This document shows, piece after piece, positions 1-5,287 of a DNA stretch of 6,542 nt. How positions within the stretch are numbered: the stretch's first letter is position 1; the number at the start of each line of letters is the position of its first letter. This DNA is from an uncultured Erysipelotrichaceae bacterium (GTDB lineage: Bacteria; Bacillota_I; Bacilli_A; Erysipelotrichales; Coprobacillaceae), in assembly GCA_900317015.1 (NCBI GenBank), contig ONFH01000161.1:1-6542 (forward strand). Direction: 5' to 3'. The notes under the pieces were generated by a model that ran no database searches, was not told the DNA's origin, and saw only the letters and a program-made list of their open reading frames with translations. The position numbers and the translations under genes were made by a program.

Positions 1-26
1 TAGCTAAAATGACACAAAAAACGCCC

Positions 27-109
27 TTGAAAAGGAAAAAAAGCAGGCATGAACATTCAGCGATTTCCGCTTAAGTTCATGCCATTGGCAGGACGACCTG
101 CCTTTTCAA
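27..109. other. Structured inverted-repeat region, possible three-way-junction RNA or terminator
   Basis: Three nested perfect stems can form together. The outer one pairs 27-33 with 103-109. Inside it lie a 9-bp stem 46-54/75-83 (GGCATGAAC/GTTCATGCC), capped by AGCG 59-62/CGCT 68-71, and a 6-bp tetraloop hairpin 87-92/97-102 (GGCAGG/CCTGCC, loop ACGA). On the minus strand the 9-bp hairpin is followed by TGC and seven Ts, and further on by a second T run, so it may end a minus-strand transcript or act as a leader of a gene left of the window. GCAGG at 43-47 could compete with 87-92 for pairing to CCTGC. The layout resembles a structured leader or small RNA, but it matches no riboswitch class I recognise and the strand is uncertain. 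Confidence 0.5.
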
Positions 110-119
110 ATTCTTTCTT

Positions 120-148
120 TTAGATGTAATAAAATAGTTGACATCTAA
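120..148 (+). promoter_or_regulatory. Inverted-repeat operator candidate overlapping the operon promoter
   Basis: TTAGATGT (120-127) and ACATCTAA (141-148) form a perfect 8-bp inverted repeat with a 13-bp spacer. The right arm starts inside the -35 hexamer of the operon promoter, where a bound repressor would block RNA polymerase. The last gene of the operon encodes an Rrf2-family regulator, so autoregulation through this site is the natural inference. The AGATG/CATCT arms recall the half-sites of NsrR, also an Rrf2 protein, but the arms here are 4 bp further apart than I remember for NsrR, so it is not a canonical NsrR site. Confidence 0.55.
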
Positions 149-166
149 TAGAAGTTACGTTAAAGT
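138..166 (+). promoter_or_regulatory. Sigma-A-type promoter of the sirtuin/macrodomain operon
   Basis: A perfect -35 TTGACA (138-143) is followed by a 17-bp spacer and a -10 TAAAGT (161-166). Transcription would start near 173 and give a leader of about 35 nt before the first gene, whose ribosome binding site AAAGGAGA lies at 193-200. No other good promoter is visible between here and 3000, so all four genes probably depend on it. Confidence 0.7.
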
Positions 167-206
167 ATGGTTGTAAACAAAAGAATTACATTAAAGGAGA
201 CGCTTT

Positions 207-824
207 ATGAATCAATATATCAAAATGTTAGTTGAAGACATTCATTCAGTCATTGTGGCAACGGTGGATGAGAAAGGTCATCCTATGACAAGAGCCATCG
301 ACTTAATGTTAGAAGATGGGAATACATTTTATTTCTTAACTGCCAAAGGGAAAGCCTTTTACAAACAGTTAATCGAAAGACCTTTTATTGCCTGTACCGG
401 CTTAACCGGCGGTCAGGGGACAATGAATAAGAAAGCCATCAGTATGAAAGGTGAAGTGACATGTATAGGAAAAGAAAAGCTCGATGAGATCTTTGCAAAG
501 AATCCTTATATGGCTGAGATCTATCCAGAAAAAGCTTCACGAGGCGCTTTAGTGGTCTTTAAGATGGTCAAGGGTGAAGGTGAGTTCTTTGATTTAAGTA
601 CGAAACCAATGACTCGTGCATCTTTTACGATTGGAATGAACGTTTCTCATCAAGATCCTTATACGATTAATGAGAACTGTGTCGGATGTGCCAAGTGTGT
701 GGCCGTTTGTCCACAAAAATGTATTTCAACTGATCAGGTTCCATTTGTGATCAATGCAAGTCATTGCTTACATTGTGGCAACTGTTATGAAGTGTGTGAC
801 CATCATGCGGTCACAAGAAGATAA
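207..824 (+). CDS. PNPOx-like flavin split-barrel protein fused to a 2[4Fe-4S] ferredoxin domain
   Basis: This 205-residue protein is predicted to be a soluble electron-transfer or oxidoreductase protein. Residues 1 to about 130 resemble the pyridoxamine-5'-phosphate-oxidase-like FMN-binding split barrel (strand HSVIVATVDEKGHP near 12-26). Residues 150-200 are a bacterial-type ferredoxin with two complete motifs: C158-C161-C164-C168-Pro and C187-C190-C193-C197. The two domains suggest electrons pass between a flavin and two [4Fe-4S] clusters, but substrate and partner cannot be read from the sequence. The start is set by AAAGGAGA about 7 nt upstream. It is the first gene after the promoter and ends 14 nt before the sirtuin gene. 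Known SirTM operons often carry an oxidoreductase, and this may fill that place (inference). The domain calls are firm; the biochemical role is open. Confidence 0.85.
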   Translation: MNQYIKMLVEDIHSVIVATVDEKGHPMTRAIDLMLEDGNTFYFLTAKGKAFYKQLIERPFIACTGLTGGQGTMNKKAISMKGEVTCIGKEKLDEIFAKNPYMAEIYPEKASRGALVVFKMVKGEGEFFDLSTKPMTRASFTIGMNVSHQDPYTINENCVGCAKCVAVCPQKCISTDQVPFVINASHCLHCGNCYEVCDHHAVTRR

Positions 825-838
825 AAGAGGTGATCAAG

Positions 839-1768
839 ATGTTTAATAGAACAAGATTTGATGTCAGTGATGGCATCCCAGGAACTTATGAAGAACGCGT
901 GGCTTTATTAAAAAAGAAGATCAATGAAGCCGATGCCATTTTAGTAGGGGCAGGAGCAGGTCTTTCGACAAGTGCCGGCTTCATCTATAATGGGGAACGT
1001 TTTGATGATTATTTTGGTGATTTTAAGAAGACTTATGGCATTACGGATATGTATTCTGGTGGTTTCTATCCATTCCCTGATGATGAGACCTTCTGGGGCT
1101 GGTGGTCAAGAGCGATTTATGTCAACCGTTATCTTGATGCCCCAAAGCCTGTCTATGAAGAATTATTAGATCTTTTAAAAGATAAAGATTACTTTGTCTT
1201 AACGACCAATGTCGATCATATGTTCCAGAAGGCGGGCATTGACAAGAATCGTCTATATTATATGCAGGGTGATTATGGTCTCTTCCAAAGCGTTGAACCA
1301 GAGATCAATAAGACGTATGATAATGAAGAGATCATTTATAAAATGTTAGAAAGTCAGGGGTTTGTCAAAAATAGTGAAGGGATCTATGTTCCAACAGGTC
1401 ATGAATCTATGCGTATTTCGACTGATCTGATTCCTTATTGTCCTGATGATGGCAAGAAGATGACGACAAACCTGCGTATTGATGATTCCTTTGTCCAGGA
1501 TGAAGGCTGGTATGCGGCTCAGAATCGTTATGCAAGCTTCTTAGACAAGCATCATAAAGACCATATCCTTTACTTAGAACTAGGGGTCGGCATGAATACA
1601 CCAGTGATCATCAAGTATCCATTCTTAAAGGCGGTCTTAAAAAATAAGAAGGCCTTCTATGCCAACTTAAACTATAGTGAAGCGTTTACGATTCAAGGTA
1701 TTGAAAAACGTTCATTATGTATTAATAATGATATTGGCGAGACTCTAACAAGTCTAAAAAACGCCTAA
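839..1768 (+). CDS. Class M sirtuin (SirTM-type), predicted protein ADP-ribosyltransferase
   Basis: This 309-residue Sir2-family protein has a Rossmann NAD-binding signature GAGAGLS at 37-43, TTNVDH at 122-127 and GVGMNTP at 249-255. In ordinary deacylating sirtuins the catalytic histidine follows the NxD motif. Here that place reads YMQGDYG (141-147), with Gln143 instead of His. This substitution marks class M sirtuins (SirTM), which were described in staphylococci and streptococci as protein ADP-ribosyltransferases lacking useful deacylase activity. The protein has only two cysteines (C201 and C294), so the usual four-Cys zinc ribbon cannot form; CPDDGKKM at 201-208 looks like a decayed knuckle. 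An upstream GTG at 830 is in frame, but AGAGG at 826-830 sits 8 nt before ATG 839, so that start is preferred. The next gene is the macrodomain hydrolase expected to reverse its modification. Confidence 0.9.
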   Translation: MFNRTRFDVSDGIPGTYEERVALLKKKINEADAILVGAGAGLSTSAGFIYNGERFDDYFGDFKKTYGITDMYSGGFYPFPDDETFWGWWSRAIYVNRYLDAPKPVYEELLDLLKDKDYFVLTTNVDHMFQKAGIDKNRLYYMQGDYGLFQSVEPEINKTYDNEEIIYKMLESQGFVKNSEGIYVPTGHESMRISTDLIPYCPDDGKKMTTNLRIDDSFVQDEGWYAAQNRYASFLDKHHKDHILYLELGVGMNTPVIIKYPFLKAVLKNKKAFYANLNYSEAFTIQGIEKRSLCINNDIGETLTSLKNA

Positions 1769-1786
1769 AAAGAAGAGGTGAAGATA

Positions 1787-2566
1787 ATGACGACATTAGA
1801 AAAATTATCATTTTTGATTCATGAATTAGCACAAGATCATCCTGATTATGAGATTTCGATCCCCCAGGATGAAGACAAAGCCTTTCAGCTGTTTCGTGCC
1901 CTTTGTAATGTCCGTATGCCAGGGCCGGTTTCGGATGAATTTCTAGAAATTGAAGGCGACATCTTAGAGACGATGACAAAAGAAAAAGGCATTGTCGATG
2001 TTGAAGATTTGAAAACAAGTGCAAAATATTCTAATATATCTTTGTGGCAGGGAGATATCACCCGCTTAAAGTGTGATGCAATCGTCAATGCGGCCAACTC
2101 TCAGATGCTAGGATGTTTCCAGCCTCTTCATGGCTGTATTGATAATATCATCCATACGATGGCCGGCGTTGAATTACGTAACGCATGTGCTGATTTAATG
2201 GCCAAGCAAGGTCATGAAGAAGAAACCGGACAGGCTAAGATCACATCTGCTTACCATTTACCAAGTCAGTATGTGATCCATACCGTTGGTCCCATCGTTT
2301 CGCTATATGTGACAAGAAAAAATAAGCAGGATCTTGCTTCATGTTATAAAAACTGTTTAGATCTGGCTAGTGAGAAGGGCTGTCACTCGATTGCCTTCTG
2401 TTGTATCAGCACAGGTGTCTTCCATTTCCCACAGGACAAAGCTGCCAAGATTGCCGTTGAAACGGTCAATGAATGGCTTAAAGAACATAAAAGCGATATG
2501 CATGTCATCTTTAATGTCTTTAAAGATGAAGACTATGATATTTATCATCAATTACTGGAGGAATAA
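1787..2566 (+). CDS. Zinc-type macrodomain protein, predicted protein-ADP-ribose hydrolase
   Basis: This 259-residue protein has an N-terminal helical extension (about 1-80) and a macrodomain (about 83-259). The ADP-ribose-binding core shows QGDITRLKCDAIVNAAN at 88-104, a catalytic loop with C110, H115 and C117 followed by GCIDNIIH, and the phosphate loop STGVFHFP at 208-215. The Cys-x4-His-x-Cys arrangement is the signature of the zinc-dependent macrodomains paired with SirTM sirtuins, which remove ADP-ribose from proteins. The protein therefore probably erases the mark placed by the upstream sirtuin. AAGAGG (1773-1778) is 8 nt from ATG 1787, which is preferred to an in-frame GTG at 1778. 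The gap from the sirtuin stop is 18 nt. The stop lies 2 nt before the next gene, whose ribosome binding site is inside this coding end, so translational coupling is likely. Confidence 0.92.
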   Translation: MTTLEKLSFLIHELAQDHPDYEISIPQDEDKAFQLFRALCNVRMPGPVSDEFLEIEGDILETMTKEKGIVDVEDLKTSAKYSNISLWQGDITRLKCDAIVNAANSQMLGCFQPLHGCIDNIIHTMAGVELRNACADLMAKQGHEEETGQAKITSAYHLPSQYVIHTVGPIVSLYVTRKNKQDLASCYKNCLDLASEKGCHSIAFCCISTGVFHFPQDKAAKIAVETVNEWLKEHKSDMHVIFNVFKDEDYDIYHQLLEE

Positions 2567-2568
2567 TT

Positions 2569-2994
2569 ATGCAAGTATCCACAAAGTTTACTATTGCGAT
2601 CCATTTGATCGTAGCTGTTGAGTATTTTAAAGACGATTATAAGATCACGAGTGCTTTCTTAGCTTCATCGATCGGCTCTAATCCCGTTATCGTCAGAAAT
2701 ATTATGAGTGCACTGCAGGATGCCGATTTAATTGAAGTCAAAAGGGGACCAGGTGGCATTACAATCAAAAAGCCATTGGATAGAATCACGTTTTTAGATA
2801 TCTATAATGCTGTTGAAAAGAAGGAACGTATCTTCCGTTTTCATGAAGGCGTGAACCCTCAGTGTCCGGTCGGTTCCCATATCCATGAAGCCCTTGATGG
2901 CAGTCTGAAAGCATTACAGGATGACTTTGAAAAGGATCTATCGACCAAAACAATTGGCGATGTTTATAATAAAATCGTTGAGGCTAACAAATAA
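2569..2994 (+). CDS. Rrf2-family winged-helix transcriptional regulator (YwnA-like)
   Basis: This 141-residue protein has the Rrf2 fold: an N-terminal winged helix (about 1-70) with the recognition region SSIGSNPVIVRNIMSALQ (33-50) and wing RGPGGITI (59-66), then a dimerisation helix and a short C-terminal tail. Iron-sulfur Rrf2 proteins such as IscR and NsrR use three cysteines. Here only one is present, C99 in NPQCPVG, so a cluster held by three Cys is excluded, while a single-thiol redox sensor of the YwnA kind fits. It is the last gene of the operon, starting 2 nt after the macrodomain stop, with GGAGG at 2557-2561. It probably represses its own operon through the inverted repeat at 120-148 (inference). 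The signal is likely oxidative, electrophilic or metal-related stress, but the ligand cannot be read. Confidence 0.9.
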   Translation: MQVSTKFTIAIHLIVAVEYFKDDYKITSAFLASSIGSNPVIVRNIMSALQDADLIEVKRGPGGITIKKPLDRITFLDIYNAVEKKERIFRFHEGVNPQCPVGSHIHEALDGSLKALQDDFEKDLSTKTIGDVYNKIVEANK

Positions 2995-3009
2995 AATAGC
3001 CTCTTTTTT
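2980..3009 (+). terminator. Intrinsic terminator of the sirtuin/macrodomain operon
   Basis: GAGGCTA (2980-2986) pairs with TAGCCTC (2997-3003), followed by six Ts. The left arm lies in the last codons of the Rrf2 gene and the stop codon TAA is in the loop, so the hairpin begins inside the coding sequence. Confidence 0.8.
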
Positions 3010-3017
3010 GCATTCAA

Positions 3018-3039
3018 GAAAAAAAGAGGTCTCCCTCTT
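3018..3039 (-). terminator. Intrinsic terminator of the small membrane protein gene
   Basis: Read on the minus strand, AAGAGG (3039-3034), loop GAGA and CCTCTT (3029-3024) form a 6-bp hairpin running straight into a T tract (complement of the As 3019-3025). It lies just after the stop of the minus-strand gene at 3044 and is separate from the plus-strand terminator beside it. Confidence 0.75.
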
Positions 3040-3043
3040 GGCT

Positions 3044-3289
3044 TTAGTGCAGATATTCTTGAATCGCCACTTTATGATCGATCGTATTATAGATCGTACC
3101 AAGCAGTAATCCAATAGCTACACAAAGAAAGAAGATCGCTATCTGATCACAGAAGAAAAGGATGGCCGGTGTTAATCCCAAATATAAGGCACTTAAGATG
3201 ACCATGAGCGCTTTCTGAGAATGGATCGACTTATACGCAAGATATGCACTTGCACTCACCAATAAGATCATACATATCATAAGTATCAT
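3044..3289 (-). CDS. Small hydrophobic membrane protein, unknown function
   Basis: This 81-residue protein is almost entirely hydrophobic. Likely membrane helices are at about 1-18, 27-44 and 48-68, with a basic loop KSIHSQK (20-26) after the first and a short polar C-terminus (TIDHKVAIQEYLH). I do not recognise the family. The start has a good ribosome binding site on the minus strand (GGTGAGG, 4-5 nt before ATG) and the gene ends at its own hairpin terminator, which together support a real monocistronic gene. It is transcribed divergently from the acetyltransferase and convergently to the sirtuin operon, with no clear functional link to either. Confidence 0.7.
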   Translation of the reverse strand: MILMICMILLVSASAYLAYKSIHSQKALMVILSALYLGLTPAILFFCDQIAIFFLCVAIGLLLGTIYNTIDHKVAIQEYLH

Positions 3290-3313
3290 ATTTCCTCACC
3301 TCACTACGCTTCT

Positions 3314-3343
3314 ATCATAATGAAAATGAGGAAGTCATGTTAC
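3314..3343 (-). promoter_or_regulatory. Candidate promoter for the small membrane protein gene
   Basis: On the minus strand GTAACA (-35, 3343-3338), an 18-bp spacer and TATGAT (-10, 3319-3314) lie about 25 bp upstream of the start codon. Position and -10 are good; the -35 matches at four of six bases, so the call is tentative. Confidence 0.4.
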
Positions 3344-3388
3344 CAAAGGCGCTTAAGTTTTCGCAAAGCTTTTCCTAAAAATGTTAAA

Positions 3389-3417
3389 TTTACATAAAAT
3401 GAAGATTCCTGTATACT
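3389..3417 (+). promoter_or_regulatory. Promoter of the GNAT acetyltransferase gene
   Basis: TTTACA (3389-3394), a 17-bp spacer and TATACT (3412-3417) form a near-consensus promoter. Transcription would begin near 3424, only about 11 nt before ATG 3435. This rules out the longer in-frame start at 3381, which lies upstream of the promoter. Confidence 0.75.
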
Positions 3418-3434
3418 GTTTTTGGGTGATCAAA

Positions 3435-3932
3435 ATGGAAACAGAACGATTAATATTCAGATCATGGCAAGAAGCGGATGCACGGGCTTTATATGAAATT
3501 GCAAAAGATCCCATGGTGGCAAGTCCTTGTGGCTGGATCGCACATACAAGCATCATTGAAAGCCTCGCCTGTATCAAAACGATTTATACTTCACCTTTAT
3601 GTTTTGCGGTCACATTAAAAGATGGTTCATTGATCGGCTGCATTGAACTTAAAGAGACTGATCGTGAAGATGTGAAGGAGATCGGCTATTATCTAGGCAG
3701 AGCCTACTGGGGTCATGGCTATATGAGTGAAGCGGTGTCCTATTTATCACAGTATGCGTTTGACCATTTACATGTGATAAAGCTTAGAATCTGTTACTAT
3801 GAGGGCAATGATCGATCAAAAAGAGTCGCCGAAAAATGTGGCTTTCACTATACGTCTAGTCATATGGTTTATTTAGAAACGTATCATGAAAGACGTTTAA
3901 GTCATGTCATGATCAAAACCAAAGACGATTAA
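3435..3932 (+). CDS. GNAT-family N-acetyltransferase (RimJ/RimL type)
   Basis: This 165-residue protein is predicted to transfer acetyl from acetyl-CoA to an amine. The opening METERLIFRSWQEADA is typical of the RimJ/RimL-like (Acetyltransf_3) branch. Motif A with the pyrophosphate-binding loop is IGYYLGRAYWGHGYMSEA (about 83-100), and the late motif NDRSKRVAEKCGF (125-137) is the usual alpha-4/beta-6 region with Asn and Ser contacts to CoA. Length is normal for the family. GGTGAT sits 5 nt before ATG 3435 and the promoter lies immediately upstream; an upstream in-frame ATG at 3381 is rejected because it precedes the promoter. The acceptor is unknown; ribosomal-protein, antibiotic or small-molecule acetylation are all possible. 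It is a single-gene unit ending at a bidirectional terminator. Confidence 0.88.
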   Translation: METERLIFRSWQEADARALYEIAKDPMVASPCGWIAHTSIIESLACIKTIYTSPLCFAVTLKDGSLIGCIELKETDREDVKEIGYYLGRAYWGHGYMSEAVSYLSQYAFDHLHVIKLRICYYEGNDRSKRVAEKCGFHYTSSHMVYLETYHERRLSHVMIKTKDD

Positions 3933-3959
3933 AAAATGCTTCTTAAAAAGAAGCATTTT
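3933..3959. terminator. Bidirectional terminator between the acetyltransferase and nitroreductase genes
   Basis: A 12-bp perfect stem (3933-3944 with 3948-3959, core ATGCTTCTT/AAGAAGCAT) with a 3-nt loop has A/T-rich flanks that give T runs on both strands. It lies right after the acetyltransferase stop and 11 nt beyond the nitroreductase stop, so it can serve both convergent genes. Confidence 0.85.
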
Positions 3960-3969
3960 CTACTATTTA

Positions 3970-4539
3970 CTATCGTTTGATGAAGACTCTTTCTGTTGTG
4001 TCTTCATCTTTAGGCTGTGGATCCGCTTCGATGGAACCAAATGGCATCTGCGCGATCAGCTGATAAGAATCAGGTAAATCAAATAATTTCTTGACAGCAT
4101 CGTCAATGACTGGGTTGTAATGCTGGACATTTGCCCCTAGACCTAATTCTCTTAAGCCAGTCCAGATATTGATCTGTAACATACCATTGCTCTGCTGAGC
4201 CCAGATTGGGAAGTTAGCGGCATATGTTGCAAACTGTTCCTGTAATCCTTTGACAACATCTGTGTCGATGAAGTAAAGAACAGTGCCATAAGCAGCTTTG
4301 AAACCATCGATCTTTTCTCTAGCAACTTTTCCACCAAAAGCATCATAGATCGTATCCCATAAAGCATCCTGTGAAGCTCCCACAGCAACCACAACACGCT
4401 GAGATTTCATGTTAAAAGCATCTGGGACAAGTTTTGTCGTTTCAGTAATGAAGTCTAAGACTTGATCTTCTTCAACTGGTAAATTGCGTCCTAAATTATA
4501 AACGGAACGTCTTTGTTTTAATGCATCGGTAATTGACAT
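3970..4539 (-). CDS. Nitroreductase-family flavoprotein (Frm2/Hbn1-like)
   Basis: This 189-residue protein is predicted to be a dimeric FMN-dependent, NAD(P)H-using reductase. The N-terminal KQRRSVYNLG (8-17) carries the Arg-Arg-Ser FMN-phosphate motif. NMKSQRVV (43-50) and GLGANVQHYN (133-142) match conserved flavin-pocket segments, and MPFGSI (165-170) is the usual end motif. The 'RRSxYNLG' form and lack of long insertions point to the Frm2/Hbn1-like subgroup, associated in yeast with lipid signalling and nitro-compound reduction. The natural substrate in bacteria is unclear. The upstream ATG at 4548 abuts AGGAGG with no spacer, so ATG 4539, 9 nt from AGGAGG, is the better start. The gene has its own promoter and shares a terminator with the facing acetyltransferase gene. 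Confidence 0.9.
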   Translation of the reverse strand: MSITDALKQRRSVYNLGRNLPVEEDQVLDFITETTKLVPDAFNMKSQRVVVAVGASQDALWDTIYDAFGGKVAREKIDGFKAAYGTVLYFIDTDVVKGLQEQFATYAANFPIWAQQSNGMLQINIWTGLRELGLGANVQHYNPVIDDAVKKLFDLPDSYQLIAQMPFGSIEADPQPKDEDTTERVFIKR

Positions 4540-4554
4540 ATTATGCATCCTCCT

Positions 4555-4582
4555 TTGTTTTTCTCTTACTTGCTATTATAAT
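4555..4582 (+). promoter_or_regulatory. Possible divergent promoter for the DUF1905-like gene
   Basis: TTGTTT (4555-4560), a 16-bp spacer and TATAAT (4577-4582) could drive the DUF1905-like operon with a leader of about 70 nt. The -10 overlaps that of the nitroreductase promoter on the other strand, so the two would compete. No better promoter is visible before 4657, but the -35 is only fair. Confidence 0.35.
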
Positions 4583-4603
4583 GAAATCAGAAATATGAGA
4601 CAA
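4575..4603 (-). promoter_or_regulatory. Promoter of the nitroreductase gene
   Basis: On the minus strand TTGTCT (4603-4598), a 17-bp spacer and a perfect TATAAT (4580-4575) lie about 36 bp upstream of ATG 4539. An inverted repeat CAAGAA (4601-4606)/TTCTTG (4615-4620) touches the -35 and could be a regulator site. The -10 belongs to the palindrome ATTATAAT, so a plus-strand TATAAT overlaps it. Confidence 0.7.
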
Positions 4604-4656
4604 GAAGGATATTTTTCTTGCCTAAGTATCTTTTGCTTGAGTATAAGGAGAAAACA

Positions 4657-4941
4657 ATGAAAGACATTTATACATTTGATGCGATCTTACATGAAATTCC
4701 TGAAAAAGGTGGAGCCTATGTTATCTTCCCATATGATCTTCGCAAGGAGTTTGGTAAAGGACGTGTGAAAGTCCATGCGACCTTTAATGACATTCATTAT
4801 GATGGTTCGATCATCAATATGGGCATCAAGGATGAAGAGGGAAAGATCTGTTACATTATTGGCGTCAGAAAAAGCATTCGTCAGAGTTTAAACGTGAAAG
4901 AAGGGGACAGCCTTCATGTCACGATCACATTAAGAGAGTAG
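4657..4941 (+). CDS. DUF1905-like small beta-barrel protein
   Basis: This 94-residue protein resembles the DUF1905 family, a small AbrB-like barrel of unknown biochemical role. Supporting features are the opening FDAILHEIPEKGGAYVIFP, FGKGRVKV at 32-39, YDGSIINMG at 48-56, and the close IIGVRKSIRQSLNVKEGDSL, where V80-KEGD resembles the end of AbrB-like folds. In other bacteria DUF1905 occurs alone or fused to a YdeI/OmpD-associated C-terminal segment, which is missing here. AAGGAG at 4645-4650 is 6 nt from ATG 4657; an in-frame TTG at 4618 has no ribosome binding site and is rejected. The next gene starts 8 nt after the stop. No DNA-binding or enzymatic function can be claimed. Confidence 0.8.
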   Translation: MKDIYTFDAILHEIPEKGGAYVIFPYDLRKEFGKGRVKVHATFNDIHYDGSIINMGIKDEEGKICYIIGVRKSIRQSLNVKEGDSLHVTITLRE

Positions 4942-4949
4942 GTGAGGTC

Positions 4950-5213
4950 ATGTATCAGACATTCGTGGATGTGGGGATGATCGAAGACATCAATCGTGCC
5001 TTAAGAGATGAACGATTACCATTTGAAGTACATACGTATTCAGGCTGTGCCGCCTGTGGACTGCGCTTAGAATGGACCGATGAAACACAGAGAAAGGATG
5101 CTTTAAACGTGATCAATTCGGTTTTAAAGAAGCGCTTCTTAGTCTTAGTAGAAAATGAAACGGATCCTCATATGCTTTATGTGAATTCACGCTTTGATGC
5201 ATTTAATCAATAA
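4950..5213 (+). CDS. Small CxxC protein of unknown function
   Basis: This 87-residue soluble protein has no signal peptide. It appears to consist of a short helix (about 9-20), a strand leading into SGCAACGLRLEW (31-42), a helix (about 47-60) and two strands (KRFLVLVEN, MLYVNSRF). The pair C33-x2-C36 could bind a metal or be redox active, but with only two cysteines it would need partners or a dimer. I do not recognise it securely; the short strand with a GCxxCG-xx-W pattern faintly recalls small Bacillota 'RDAC' proteins, a weak guess. It starts 8 nt after the DUF1905-like gene with AGGTGA at 4940-4945 overlapping that stop, so both are one operon, ended by the hairpin at 5212-5229. Confidence 0.7.
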   Translation: MYQTFVDVGMIEDINRALRDERLPFEVHTYSGCAACGLRLEWTDETQRKDALNVINSVLKKRFLVLVENETDPHMLYVNSRFDAFNQ

Positions 5214-5236
5214 AGGACTGCGGTCCTTTTTCTTTT
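5212..5236 (+). terminator. Intrinsic terminator of the DUF1905-like/CxxC operon
   Basis: AAAGGAC (5212-5218), loop TGCG and GTCCTTT (5223-5229) form a 7-bp hairpin followed by a T-rich tail (TTCTTTT). The left arm begins in the stop codon of the CxxC gene. Confidence 0.85.
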
Positions 5237-5287
5237 ATCATTATAATGTCATAAAATGAGATATTGCAATGTTAATATTCTATAACC

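Noticed and set aside
87..102. Guanidine-II (mini-ykkC) riboswitch, because of a GG-ACGA-CC hairpin loop
   Set aside because: That class needs two hairpins with ACGR loops. The neighbouring hairpin here has an unrelated loop and no guanidine-related gene follows.
120..148. Canonical NsrR binding site
   Set aside because: The AGATG/CATCT arms match, but they are 15 bp apart rather than the 11 expected, and the operon regulator lacks the cluster cysteines of NsrR.
1407..2097. Several minus-strand open frames inside the sirtuin and macrodomain genes
   Set aside because: They are antisense to well-conserved genes, lack ribosome binding sites and show no recognisable protein features.
3381..3434. 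Longer N-terminus for the acetyltransferase starting at 3381
   Set aside because: The start lies upstream of a near-consensus promoter, and the added residues do not belong to the GNAT family pattern. ATG 3435 has its own ribosome binding site.
3970..4539. Nitroreductase as part of the ADP-ribosylation operon
   Set aside because: It lies on the other strand with its own promoter and terminator and is separated by two unrelated units.
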